A stretch of DNA of 64,000 nt from Actinomadura roseirufa. GTDB taxonomy: Bacteria > Actinomycetota > Actinomycetes > Streptosporangiales > Streptosporangiaceae. The position numbers were made by a program, and so were the translations under genes. Location of the stretch: contig NZ_CAACVB010000007.1 in assembly GCF_900659635.1 (NCBI RefSeq), positions 1 through 64,000 on the forward strand. The letters run 5' to 3'. Under the pieces are notes generated by a model, which searched no databases, had not been told where the DNA came from, and was given only the letters and a program-made list of their open reading frames with translations. This document shows, piece by piece, positions 47,119-55,629 of the stretch; the stretch's first letter is position 1; the number at the start of each line of letters is the position of its first letter.

Positions 47119-48563
47119 GCGAGTCTCGCCTCCGGACGGCAGTCCGGCGCGCCCGGTGAGGACAGGCCCGCGTAGATCGACCGGAACGCGTCCACCGCCC
47201 GGTCGACGGTGAACAGCTCCAGCGCCCGCTCCCGCGCGGCCCGGCCGAGCCGCCGCCGGGACACCTCGTCGCGCAGCAGCCGCACGCACGCGTCCGCCAT
47301 CTGCCGCGGCGCCCGCGGCGGCACGACGAGCCCCGTGTCGGCGACCGCCTCCCTGACCCCGCCGACGTCGGTCGCGACGGTCGCGCGGCCGCACGTCATC
47401 GCCTCGATCAGGGTGTAGGGGAAGCCCTCGGAGATGCTCGACAGGACCACCACCGTCCCCGCGGCGTAGGCCTCCCGGATGTCGTCGACCCGTCCCTCGA
47501 ACGTGGTCTGGTCGGCGATCCCGAGCTCGGCGGCCAGTTCCTCGCACCGGGTGCGGTACCGCTCGCCGCCGGACGGCGTGCCACCGAACATGCGCAGCCT
47601 CGCGTCCGGTACCTCATCCTTGACCAGGGCGAACGCCCGGATCAGCGTCTCCAGGTCCTTGATCGGATCGACCCGCCCGGCCCAGCTGATCGTCGGCAGC
47701 TCGGGTTCGGCGCCGGCCGCCGGGAAGGCAGCGGGGTCGACCCCGTTGTAGACGGTCTCCAGGTTCTCCGGATCCGCCCCGCACCGCACCTCCCACCGCT
47801 GGTTGTACAGGTTGCAGGGGGTCACCAGGTCCGCGACCCGGTACCCGGTGGCGCACAGCAGCCGCAGGAAGCCGAGCAGCGCCGACTTGACCGGCCACGA
47901 GTACGCCGACCGCTGGTAGCCGATGTACCGCTCCCGCAGGTAGATGCCGTGCTCGGTCAGGCACAGCGGCGTCCCGTGCGTCCACTTGGCCGCCAGGCCG
48001 GGCAGCACCGGGATGCCGTTGGACACCGCGTGCGTGAGATCGGCCTTGCGCGGCGGCCGCATCATCGGCCGCAGCAGGTGCTCCAGCAGGTCGATCACCG
48101 TGAGGGCGTCGTGCACCGTGGGCCGCACCCCGATCCGCTCGTACTCCTTCCTGCGGCCGGCCCACTCCTCCATGAGCCAGCGGACCGGTCCCTCCGTGCG
48201 CAGCGCCGCCTGGAGGCCGTAGTCCTGCCCGAAGTCGAACAGGGCCCGCAGGATGTGCGGGAACACCTCCCCCTCCGGGCCGGAGGGGGTGAGGATCGCG
48301 TGCAGGAACGCCCGGCACAGCTTCTCGAAGCGCCGCGCCGCCCCGCCGGACGGGGGCCGCCCGCCGGGCGGCCCCCACATCGGTACGGCTTCGGCGGTGA
48401 CGTGGTCGGGAAGGTCCCACTTCACGGGCTCCGCACCGGTGATCGTGAGCGCCAGGACATGGAAGGAGTGCTCCGGCATGCCCTGCACGAGCTGGTCGCA
48501 CCAGACGCTCACGCCACCGTAGTTGTGCGGATAGGTGCCCTCCGTCACCAGGGTGATGTCCAA
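47115..48563 (-). CDS. pelF: PelF-like GT4 glycosyltransferase
   Basis: A 482-residue GT-B enzyme. The N-terminus I-T-L-V-T-E-G-T-Y-P-H-N-Y-G-G-V-S-V-W is the PelF signature (in PelF: E-G-T-Y-P-x-x-x-G-G-V-S-x-W). The donor half has S-W-A-G-R-V-D-P-I-K-D and the E-x7-E site S-E-G-F-P-Y-T-L-I-E-A. PelF polymerises a UDP-HexNAc-derived chain in Pel exopolysaccharide synthesis. The overlap with the transporter gene and the deacetylase upstream support the pathway. Cytoplasmic. Confidence 0.88.
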   Translation of the reverse strand: MDITLVTEGTYPHNYGGVSVWCDQLVQGMPEHSFHVLALTITGAEPVKWDLPDHVTAEAVPMWGPPGGRPPSGGAARRFEKLCRAFLHAILTPSGPEGEVFPHILRALFDFGQDYGLQAALRTEGPVRWLMEEWAGRRKEYERIGVRPTVHDALTVIDLLEHLLRPMMRPPRKADLTHAVSNGIPVLPGLAAKWTHGTPLCLTEHGIYLRERYIGYQRSAYSWPVKSALLGFLRLLCATGYRVADLVTPCNLYNQRWEVRCGADPENLETVYNGVDPAAFPAAGAEPELPTISWAGRVDPIKDLETLIRAFALVKDEVPDARLRMFGGTPSGGERYRTRCEELAAELGIADQTTFEGRVDDIREAYAAGTVVVLSSISEGFPYTLIEAMTCGRATVATDVGGVREAVADTGLVVPPRAPRQMADACVRLLRDEVSRRRLGRAARERALELFTVDRAVDAFRSIYAGLSSPGAPDCRPEARLA

Positions 48564-48565
48564 CG

Positions 48566-50584
48566 TCAGGCTCCAGGGGGCAGGAGCGTGAAGTTCCCCG
48601 TCCGGTAGGCGGACCGCTCACCGGAGTACGCGGCGCCGAACGCCGCCCCGGTCGCCCCGTCCTTCGAGCCCTCGGGCACGGTGACGGGAACGTCCAGCCC
48701 GTCCGGGGCCTTGACGGTGACGGTGCCGTCCTGGACGTAGGCGGTGACGGTGCCCTTCTCCACGGCGCCGTCGCGCAGCGCGGCGCGCCACACGTCCTGG
48801 CGGCCGAGCTCGGTGCCCGCCTCCGCCATCGACCCGGACACGACCGGCGTGTTGTCGGCGAACGCCGCCCGGTAGTCGCCGAGGACCCGGTCGAGCAGCG
48901 GGTAGAGGATCCGCCCCTCGGTCAGGTTCGACTGGTGCGCGTAGTGCGGCCGCGGGTCGTTGCCGAGCACGTGCGACAGCGCGATCTGCGCGTCGGTCGG
49001 CACGATGTAGGACGCGAACCCCGTCGCCGCGTCCAGCGGCTTGATGCACGTGGTCGTGGACGGGTTGTCCTCGCAGATGCCGCTGCCGCCGTCCGCGCGC
49101 CGGGTGTAGATCCAGTTGTACTCGTCGACCTCCTCGGCCTCGGTCGCGACGTTGAAGAAGACGCTCAGCGGATGCCGCGGGACGGTCCGCAGCGTGCCCA
49201 GCGCCCGCTGCGCCCGCTCCCGCGAGGCGTCCCCGGCGACCCAGGTGACGGCGAGGCCGGACAGCCCCGGCGCGAGGTTCGGGTTGTCGTCGGGCTGCTG
49301 CGGCTGGATCCGCAGACCCGAGTGCTCACCGGTGACCAGCTCCGCCGCAGGGACGGTGATGCCGTGCTGGCCCGCCCACTCGATGTTCTTGGCGACCTCC
49401 TGCTGGATCTGCGCCTGGCTGACCCACCTGACCTTGTCGTCGTCGTCGGTGCGGCACCTCCACGGCCGGACGGACAGGTCCTGCACGCAGCCCAGGTAGG
49501 CGTGCCCGTAGGTGTGGTTCAGCCACCGGAACTTGGCCCGGTTGTCGACCAGCGACGTGGTCAGCGGGTCCGACCCGTCCCGGGTGATCGCCTCGTCGCT
49601 GCCGAGGCCGTTGAACGCGAGGTCGAGCGGGAACGAGCGCTGCGTCTGCCAGTCCGCCGCGTACGTCACGTCGGCGGGGGACATCCGGATGTCGGGCGTG
49701 GTGACCCCGCCGGGGCAGTCCTCACCGGGCGTGCAGTTGCTCTCGGTGCTCCAGCGCGAGTCCGGCAGGAACACGTCGTCCACGTGGACGCCGAAGTAGT
49801 TGCGGGTGTAGCCGAGGTGGACGCCCTTGGTCAGCCAGGTGATGATGCCGTGGCCGAGCGTCCGGAACTGCCACTGCTCGCCGTTGGCCGCGAAGGTCAG
49901 CACCAGCTCGCTGCGCCCGTCGTGGTTGTAGACCCCGCCGAGCGTGCCCGTCGTCGTGCCCACGGTCGCGGTGAGGAACGGCTGGAAGGACCGTCCGGTC
50001 GCGGGGTCGTCCGGCTGGGGCGTCGCGATGAACCCGTAGCTCTCCGACTGGTTCGGGACGAGGTCGTCGAACTTCACCGGCCCGCGCAGGTAGCGGAACG
50101 CGTCCGCGCGTGCGGCGGGCGTCGCCTCGGCCGCCGCCCCGTCCAGGGAGCCGGCGTACCCGGGCGCGTTCAGCCCGACGTCAGCGCCGGGGTAGACGTA
50201 GCCGTCGAGCTGGCGGATCCCGAACTTCTTCTCGTAGTCGGCGAGCGCGGTCGCCTCCGCGCCGTTCGTGAACGGCGAGGCGTTGGGCAGGACGACCGCC
50301 TGGTACTTGGCCCGCGCGACCCCGTCGACGGTGTCGGACAGGAACGCCTCGTTGATGACCGGCCGGTCGGCCGCCCTCAGGTCGACGGTCTTGTAGGGCA
50401 CGCCCTCGAGCTTGAGCTGGTCCGTCACCGCGGACACCGAGGACGAGCCGTTGGTGACGACGAGCACCTGCAGGTCGACGCGCGGGCCCACCACCCGCGC
50501 GCTCGCCTGTGGACAGGTGGCCAGGGCGGCCGCTGTCAGGACCCCGCAAAGGGCACTGAGAGCGGGACGACGACTGACTCTCAT
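48566..50584 (-). CDS. Secreted polysaccharide deacetylase, CE18/Agd3-PelA-like
   Basis: A 672-residue secreted protein from ATG 50584 (GGAGGAGG upstream; the frame extends 20 codons further without an RBS). The signal peptide ends near A-S-A (residues 27-29). Residues 36-250 are a flavodoxin-like/glutaminase-like accessory part. The deacetylase domain has the metal site H-V-D-D (267-270) and N-H-T-Y-G-H (356-361), the NodB-like Asp and His-x3-His. This layout is that of CE18, founded by Aspergillus Agd3, which deacetylates GalNAc-containing polymer as PelA does in bacteria. It would act on exported polymer outside the cell. First gene of the minus-strand operon. Confidence 0.8.
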   Translation of the reverse strand: MRVSRRPALSALCGVLTAAALATCPQASARVVGPRVDLQVLVVTNGSSSVSAVTDQLKLEGVPYKTVDLRAADRPVINEAFLSDTVDGVARAKYQAVVLPNASPFTNGAEATALADYEKKFGIRQLDGYVYPGADVGLNAPGYAGSLDGAAAEATPAARADAFRYLRGPVKFDDLVPNQSESYGFIATPQPDDPATGRSFQPFLTATVGTTTGTLGGVYNHDGRSELVLTFAANGEQWQFRTLGHGIITWLTKGVHLGYTRNYFGVHVDDVFLPDSRWSTESNCTPGEDCPGGVTTPDIRMSPADVTYAADWQTQRSFPLDLAFNGLGSDEAITRDGSDPLTTSLVDNRAKFRWLNHTYGHAYLGCVQDLSVRPWRCRTDDDDKVRWVSQAQIQQEVAKNIEWAGQHGITVPAAELVTGEHSGLRIQPQQPDDNPNLAPGLSGLAVTWVAGDASRERAQRALGTLRTVPRHPLSVFFNVATEAEEVDEYNWIYTRRADGGSGICEDNPSTTTCIKPLDAATGFASYIVPTDAQIALSHVLGNDPRPHYAHQSNLTEGRILYPLLDRVLGDYRAAFADNTPVVSGSMAEAGTELGRQDVWRAALRDGAVEKGTVTAYVQDGTVTVKAPDGLDVPVTVPEGSKDGATGAAFGAAYSGERSAYRTGNFTLLPPGA

Positions 50585-50786
50585 CACGCCTCCTCCGGAC
50601 GCATTTCGATGGTGATCGAAGAATTCACACCGATTCACATCCACTATCGAAATGGGAAATAAATGGGCTGCGACGCAGCCAGCCAGAGCATGCGGCAGGC
50701 GTCTCGGCGAGTAAAGACGGCGGCGGGGTCCATCTTGCTCTGGGCCCGGTCCTAGGACCGCCCTGGACAGCGGTCATCACGAGGAT

Positions 50787-51467
50787 TTATGACCGGCCCC
50801 GCCGACGCGCGGATTTCCATTCTTGCCAGCGTGCGGTGGCGTGTTCCCGGCCATCCGCGCCGAGCCGCTTATAGATCTGGTGCGCGTGGTTCTTCACGGT
50901 CTTCTCGGAGATGACGAGCCGGCGCGCTATCTGCCGGTTCGTCAGCCCGGCCGCGATCAGCTCCAGGATCTCCACCTCGCGCGGGGTGAGCCCCGGGTCG
51001 TCCGGCGCCGCCGCCGAGTGCCCCTCGTGCAGCCAGCGCACCAGCGCCGTCACCGCCGGCCCGGACAGATGCGACTCGCCCCGGTGCGCCGAGAGGATCA
51101 GCCCGGCCAGCGACTGCGGCTCGAAATGCCCGTAGACCAGGCAGCTGTGCGCGCCCGCCAGCAGCGCCCCGACCAGCAGCCGGGGATCCTGCGCCGCCGT
51201 CACCGCGACGATCCGGGCACCCGGCCGCAGCCGCGCCAGCGCGCCGATGTCGCCGGTGGGCGGCGGTGAGGCGTCCAGCACCACGACGTCCGGCTCGTGC
51301 CGCCGGACGTCGGCCATCGAGAGCTTGACCGTCCCGTTCCCGACGACGTCCAGCATCGGCGCCGTCCGCAGCAGCGAATGAAGCCCGATCCGCAATACAG
51401 GATTGTCGCTGACAATCAAAACACGCACCGCGTTCGACCGCTGGTCGAGCGGACCGTCAGAACTCAA
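50787..51467 (-). CDS. Orphan NarL/LuxR-type response regulator
   Basis: A 226-residue protein. The receiver domain begins V-L-I-V-S-D-N-P-V-L, so the usual acidic pair is D-N rather than D-D, while the phospho-acceptor Asp in V-V-V-L-D-A-S and the T/K positions appear kept. The C-terminal HTH is canonical (L-T-P-R-E-V-E-I-L-E-L-I-A-A-G-L-T-N-R-Q-I-A, then S-E-K-T-V-K-N-H). No histidine kinase is nearby. It may control the Pel-like operon that follows on the same strand about 200 bp downstream. GTG at 51428 is an alternative start. Confidence 0.88.
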   Translation of the reverse strand: MSSDGPLDQRSNAVRVLIVSDNPVLRIGLHSLLRTAPMLDVVGNGTVKLSMADVRRHEPDVVVLDASPPPTGDIGALARLRPGARIVAVTAAQDPRLLVGALLAGAHSCLVYGHFEPQSLAGLILSAHRGESHLSGPAVTALVRWLHEGHSAAAPDDPGLTPREVEILELIAAGLTNRQIARRLVISEKTVKNHAHQIYKRLGADGREHATARWQEWKSARRRGRS

Positions 51468-51956
51468 CGCTGATCCCTCTGCACGCCTGTTGCCTCGCTT
51501 TTCCGCGCCGGTGGGAGCCGGCCTTGCGGCCGATCCGGCTCGTGTGCAACGAGCGAAGACTCACGATCGAATCCGAAACGCCGGAAGCGAGTCAAGAAAG
51601 ACGTGCCCCGATGACCGCATTCGGCCACCTAGGTGAAAATTCCACAAAACACCCGCGAGCCCAAACAAGATCAACTTCGAAGCCCCACGCGCCCGCGAAC
51701 ACACGGCGAAGAAGATTCGGCGAGGGCCGCCCGGGGCCACCCGGCGCCCGAAGCCACGGCCCGCACCCCGAGCCGAGACAACGTGACGAAAAGGAGCGTT
51801 CCGTCGAGCCGGACGCTGCGACGGCGCCACCACCCGAGCAGCGAGGGCCGGGCCCGGGGGAGAAGTAGGGCCACCTGTCCGCAGAGGTAACACGCAACGG
51901 TCCTGCGCCGTAGCCTGAGGTTGTCTAGACGTCAGGTCGGGAAGGCGAGAAGCCGA
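51468..51956. other. Intergenic region, no gene seen
   Basis: About 490 bp of somewhat lower GC. Open frames occur on both strands but have random-looking composition and no RBS. The last 40 bp carry GGGAAGGCGAGAAG, the RBS of the next gene. Confidence 0.45.
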
Positions 51957-53141
51957 ATGTACGACGAATCTAGCATCGGGGCCCGGCTGCGATCACTGCG
52001 CAAGGAGCGGGCGCTCACACAAGAACAACTCGCCGAAGCGAGCGGCGTGTCCGTTGACTTGATCGGCAAGCTCGAACGCGGGCGTCGCTCGACTGCGCGC
52101 CTCACCTCGATCGCGAAGCTCGCAGGTGCCCTCGACGTCGAGGTCTCCGCACTGACCGACAAACGGGAACGCTTGGGCCGCGACCGCGACGGCGGCAGCG
52201 TCCTCGCACTACGGGACGTCCTCACCTCGCCGTCGCTCCTGCCCGGGTTCGACGCCGACGACCCAGGGGAACCAACCCCGATGGACCGGCTTGAGCGGGC
52301 TGTGGGCAAGGCATGGGCGGATTACTGGGCGGGCAACTTCGGTGAGGTCCTCGCCGCACTGCCCGGCCTGATCGGCGAGGCTCGCGTCACCCGGGAGGCG
52401 CTCGGCAACCCGGCCGTGCAGCCCCTCGCGCTCGCGTACGAGGTCGCTTCGTGCCTCGCCGCCCAGATCGGCCGAGCCGATCTGGGGATCCTGGCCGCGG
52501 AACGCGCCGTCAACGCGGCGTATGGCGGAGATGATCCGTTGCTGTGGGCCTGCATGCACTGGTCGTACGCATGGGTCCTCTTTCATCAGGACCGATACGC
52601 CGAGGCCGAGACGGTGGTGGTCAAGATGGCGGAGAAGATCGAGCCGGGCTTCCGGGGCACCGACATGGAGGTGGCGGTATGGGGGTCCCTGCTCACCACG
52701 GCCGTCGCGCCAACCGTCGCACAGGACCGTGACCCCGGAGAGTATCTGCGTCTCGCGGGCGCGGCCGCTGAGCGCATCGGCGGGCGCATGTGGGTTTACC
52801 GCACGTCCTTCGGCCCGGCGACGGTGGCAATGCAAGCGGGTTACGGCTACGCGGTGCTGAAGGAGCCGGCGAAGGTGTTGGAGGCGTCCCGCCGCATACG
52901 CCCCGGGGACCTGAAGGGAATTTCGTGGGGCGCGCATCTGATGGACGTAGCACAAGCCCATCTGGACGCCGGGCATCGCCGAACGGCAGCGACCAAACTC
53001 CTGGAGGCCCGGCAGGTGTCGCCGGTGTGGTTCCGGCACCAGCGCGTCGCGCGCCAGGTGACAGCGGAGATTCGTGAGCAGGAGCGCCGCCTCACCCCCG
53101 AGACGCGGACGCTGGTCAAGGCCCTAAAGCTCGACGACTAG
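51957..53141 (+). CDS. XRE-family regulator with TPR-like domain
   Basis: A 394-residue protein from ATG 51957. HTH: L-R-S-L-R-K-E-R-A-L-T-Q-E-Q-L-A-E-A-S-G-V-S, then K-L-E-R-G-R-R. After D-K-R-E-R-L-G-R-D comes a helical repeat region with A-W-A-D-Y-W-A-G-N-F-G-E and repeated A-x2-L/Y-x3-G patterns. In many actinomycetes such a regulator precedes two or three tiny proteins, as here. The ligand is unknown; it may control the overlapping small-gene operon 180 bp downstream. Confidence 0.8.
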   Translation: MYDESSIGARLRSLRKERALTQEQLAEASGVSVDLIGKLERGRRSTARLTSIAKLAGALDVEVSALTDKRERLGRDRDGGSVLALRDVLTSPSLLPGFDADDPGEPTPMDRLERAVGKAWADYWAGNFGEVLAALPGLIGEARVTREALGNPAVQPLALAYEVASCLAAQIGRADLGILAAERAVNAAYGGDDPLLWACMHWSYAWVLFHQDRYAEAETVVVKMAEKIEPGFRGTDMEVAVWGSLLTTAVAPTVAQDRDPGEYLRLAGAAAERIGGRMWVYRTSFGPATVAMQAGYGYAVLKEPAKVLEASRRIRPGDLKGISWGAHLMDVAQAHLDAGHRRTAATKLLEARQVSPVWFRHQRVARQVTAEIREQERRLTPETRTLVKALKLDD

Positions 53142-53324
53142 GACATACCGCGCAGCCAGCCCGGACGCCTCGTACGGGTTGGCCGCGCACGACCATGCGG
53201 ATCCGTACGTTACGTCCGTGGTACTTCCCGTCACTCAGTGCGACTCTGTGTCCTCCGACACAAGGCGGTCCCGGACGCGGTGGTAGCGCACCGGCCGGGA
53301 CCTTGACCGGAAGGACCCCGGCCC

Positions 53325-53660
53325 ATGGCGGAGTCTACGACCCCGGAGGGACGGCTAGCCGCCCTCGCTGCCCACTTGGGCGCGCGCAAGCTCACCGTCG
53401 AACTCACCCCTAACGGCCTGCTGGTCACCAACCAGAACGCGCCGGGCTGCTGCCCCGAGACCCGCCACCCCCGAGACCTGATCACCTGCCGCAAGCGCCC
53501 CGAGGACGACGGGACGCTGTGGCTTTTCACCTCCTGGGGCGAGCCCATCGCCCCCGCCGACCAGATCATCGACGCCGCAGTGTTCATCCTCGGATACCTC
53601 GGCCAGCGCACCGAGCCCCTCACGCCAGAGGACACCGAGCAGGGACGGGCCGCGCGATGA
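53325..53660 (+). CDS. Small hypothetical protein, first of three overlapping genes
   Basis: A 111-residue protein with no family I can name. It contains C-C-P-E-T and T-C-R, so a pair of cysteines is available, and a W-L-F-T-S-W-G-E-P-I-A-P motif. The ATG lies about 9 bp after GGAAGGAC. The stop overlaps the next ATG (ATGA). Similar short proteins with an xx-x-T-P-x-G-R-L-A-A-L-x-A-x-L head are common in actinomycetes next to XRE regulators. Confidence 0.65.
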   Translation: MAESTTPEGRLAALAAHLGARKLTVELTPNGLLVTNQNAPGCCPETRHPRDLITCRKRPEDDGTLWLFTSWGEPIAPADQIIDAAVFILGYLGQRTEPLTPEDTEQGRAAR

Positions 53661-53977
53661 GGACCCCCAAGACGTGGACGCGGGACGAGCGCGCGGCAGC
53701 CCCCACGTCCACCACGCGCCGACCGCAGGAACCCCTCGCGCTCAAGGCCCAGCGGTCGGCGCGCACCTCCCAGGAGGGATGTCTCGCCATCGAGGGCGGC
53801 GCGGGCGTCTACCTCCTTCTAGACCCCGAGACACGCGACATCCGCGGAACCCTCCTGGACCAGGGCGGCGGCTGGTGGAAGTGCCGGACACCACGCGGCA
53901 ACACCCGCCAGGTGTTCATCGCCCCCGACGTCGCCGACCCATGGCTGAACGCGGCCGAGCGGATGGCCGCCTCGTGA
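53657..53977 (+). CDS. Small hypothetical protein, second of three overlapping genes
   Basis: A 106-residue protein starting in the ATGA overlap. A basic, unstructured first half is followed by a small beta domain: G-V-Y-L-L-L-D-P-E-T-R-D-I-R-G-T-L, W-W-K-C-R-T-P-R-G-N-T-R-Q-V-F-I. No family recognised. Its end overlaps the next start by GTGA, so all three genes are made in fixed ratio. Confidence 0.6.
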   Translation: MRTPKTWTRDERAAAPTSTTRRPQEPLALKAQRSARTSQEGCLAIEGGAGVYLLLDPETRDIRGTLLDQGGGWWKCRTPRGNTRQVFIAPDVADPWLNAAERMAAS

Positions 53978-54228
53978 ACGCCGAGCGCCTGGAAGAGCTG
54001 GCAACACTCGTGAACCGACGCTTCCCCAACATCTCGGCGAGGCTGCCATCCGGCACGCAAATCCTCCACGTCCGCTCTCGCGAAGAGGGCCCCCGCTTCG
54101 TGGTCTGGCGCCCAAACCCCGGCGCCTACGTCTGGTACTCCGACCCAGGCCACGGCAAGCACCTAGGCACAACCGCCGACCAAGCCGCCAACGAAATCGC
54201 CCGAACCCTAGACCTCACCACCCAATAG
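53974..54228 (+). CDS. 84-residue protein encoded immediately before the CRISPR leader
   Basis: From GTG 53974 (GTGA overlap). The sequence has a helix E-R-L-E-E-L-A-T-L-V-N-R-R-F, strands I-L-H-V-R-S-R-E-E-G-P-R-F-V-V-W-R and Y-V-W-Y-S-D-P-G-H-G-K-H-L-G-T, and a closing helix T-A-D-Q-A-A-N-E-I-A-R-T-L. No family recognised. A frameshifted second copy lies at 57769-58005, again directly before a CRISPR leader, so the gene is part of a duplicated unit. Confidence 0.7.
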   Translation: MNAERLEELATLVNRRFPNISARLPSGTQILHVRSREEGPRFVVWRPNPGAYVWYSDPGHGKHLGTTADQAANEIARTLDLTTQ

Positions 54229-54464
54229 ACCCCGTGGTCCCCGGGTTAACGGCGCGCGCCCGGGGACCACGGTCCCGCCTGAAACCACCCTCACGCTCTG
54301 GGCGCCCAAGAGGGTGCACGGCGGGCGGAACGCTGCGATACTCAACCACGTCGGTTCTCGTTTTCAGCGGGACCCCCGGGTCCGCTGCACAACCGGAGGC
54401 TCGCTGAAGAATCGACCGCCAGCACCGCCCCCAAGTCGTGGACCACCTGCGGCTTTACCCTGGG
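54229..54464 (+). promoter_or_regulatory. Putative CRISPR leader 1
   Basis: The 236 bp between the 84-residue gene and the first repeat have no gene. The last 150 bp recur before the second array: blocks such as CGGAGGCTCGCTGAA, GTTTTCAGCG/AGTTTCAGCG and CTTTACCCTGGG are shared. Conservation of this stretch, and decay of the repeat at the far end of the array, point to leader function. Confidence 0.6.
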
Positions 54465-54893
54465 GTCCTCACAGCCCCTACGAGGGTTCGCAACTCGAGC
54501 TCGGCGGTCATGCTCTCCGGGTACTTCTGGGTCCTCATAGCCCCTACGAGGGTTCGCAACGACCAGAACGAGGCGTCGGACAGCCCCAGGTTCTCCGTCC
54601 TCATGGCCCCTACGAGGGTTCGCAACGGGCATCGATGGCTCCTGTACCGGCGGGACCCCACGTCCTCATAGCCCCTACGAGGGTTCGCAACCGGCTTGGC
54701 GGCCCGATGGTGGTATGACGTAGGCCGAACGTCCTCATAGCCCCTAAGAGGGTTCGCAACATCCAGGTGATGGCCTGGGACAGGTACCACTCGATGGTCC
54801 TCATAGCCCCTACGAGGGTTCGCAACAGCCCGAACAGCTCATGGTCGGCAAGCACGCCGACCAGTCCTCATAGCCCCTTCGAGGGTTCGCGGG
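54465..54893 (+). CRISPR. CRISPR array 1: seven 30-bp repeats, six spacers of 35-39 bp
   Basis: Repeats start at 54465, 54531, 54597, 54662, 54731, 54797 and 54864. The consensus starts GTCCTCATAGCCCC and ends TACGAGGGTTCGCAAC, with a small CCCT/AGGG stem. Spacers are 36, 36, 35, 39, 36 and 37 bp and unrelated to each other. Single changes occur in repeats 1, 3 and 5, and the last repeat is altered at the loop and its final bases, so the leader is on the left. No cas gene lies in the window; the array depends on cas genes elsewhere or is an orphan. The repeat type is not I-E (no CCCCGC-N-GCGGGG stem); III or I-B/I-U-like is possible. Confidence 0.95.
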
Positions 54894-55629
54894 ATAGGAC
54901 GCCTTCGCTTCGATGCGGAGGTGAAGTCCTCGCGCCGGATCGGGGCAGCTACGCCAGGGGTGAGCCGTTGTCGGCCGGGTAGGTGATCACGCGTGGACCC
55001 GGCTGGTGGGGCCGAACCGGGCCCGTGGGGCGAGCGCTTCGTGTCAGCCGGGGACGGTGTCGTGGGCGATGATTGTTGGTGGCCAGTGCGATTCCTCACT
55101 GGCGGCCAGTTAGTGGGGAACTATCTGGCCGTGGGTGTCCACGTTCAGTGATCGCGTCGCGGGCCGCCAAACGTGCGGGGTTGGGCCTTCTGAGAGTGCG
55201 ATGCCTTGGCCGGTATCGGGCGTCGTCGGCGTGCAGATGGCGAGCGGCAGGAGATCCAGGTACCGCTTGTCCAGCGCAGAGCGCGCCTGGAGCATGCGTG
55301 GCAGGGAAGTGGTCCCGCGCCCGGCGTGGACGGGACGCGAGTCCTTGCCATGCAGGACAGCGAGCCTCTGGCGTTCATGCCGGGGTGGCGACAATCCTGG
55401 GGACATCGCTCACGGTAGGCGAATGATCCGTTCCAGTAACGGACCGGGGGCTCCCTCCTCCGGTCCGGCACGGGATCCACGGATCAAGCCGCGCGCGCCG
55501 CCCGGGAGTGCGGTCCTTCACCCCGTGCATGCGCCACCGCCGGGGAGGAGGGCCCCGCGCAGGCGTCGTGCCGCGTCAAGCCGACCCGTCGATGGGCCGC
55601 CGGGGCACGACCCTGGAAGGGACACCCCC
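54894..55629. other. Region without a supported gene after the CRISPR array
   Basis: About 735 bp. Several frames are open on both strands (for example minus 55110-55406), but none has a convincing RBS or a family motif. A GGGGAACT...CTGGCCG sequence at 55115-55136 resembles the one at 56574-56583, hinting at remnants of related mobile or duplicated DNA. The last 20 bp contain the RBS GGAAGGG of the next gene. Confidence 0.35.

Noticed and set aside
43780..47175. An 1131-codon plus-strand frame over the Pel-like genes.
   Set aside because: Only its first 20-odd codons may be real (a truncated permease start); the rest mirrors the minus-strand genes.
51561..51893. Frames of about 110 codons on both strands upstream of the XRE regulator.
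   Set aside because: Low-complexity basic/proline composition, no start signals; treated as non-coding.
54465..54893. The repeats as protein-coding tandem repeats (frames with L-R-T-L-V-G-A-M-R-T units are open on the minus strand).
   Set aside because: Spacers are unique and of near-constant length, and the repeat has a leader and a decayed end, which fits CRISPR and not a coding repeat.
55110..55406. A 98-codon minus-strand frame and a 117-codon plus-strand frame between the CRISPR array and the PxKF gene.
   Set aside because: No RBS, no family motif and no partner. Could be remnants, but I cannot support a gene.
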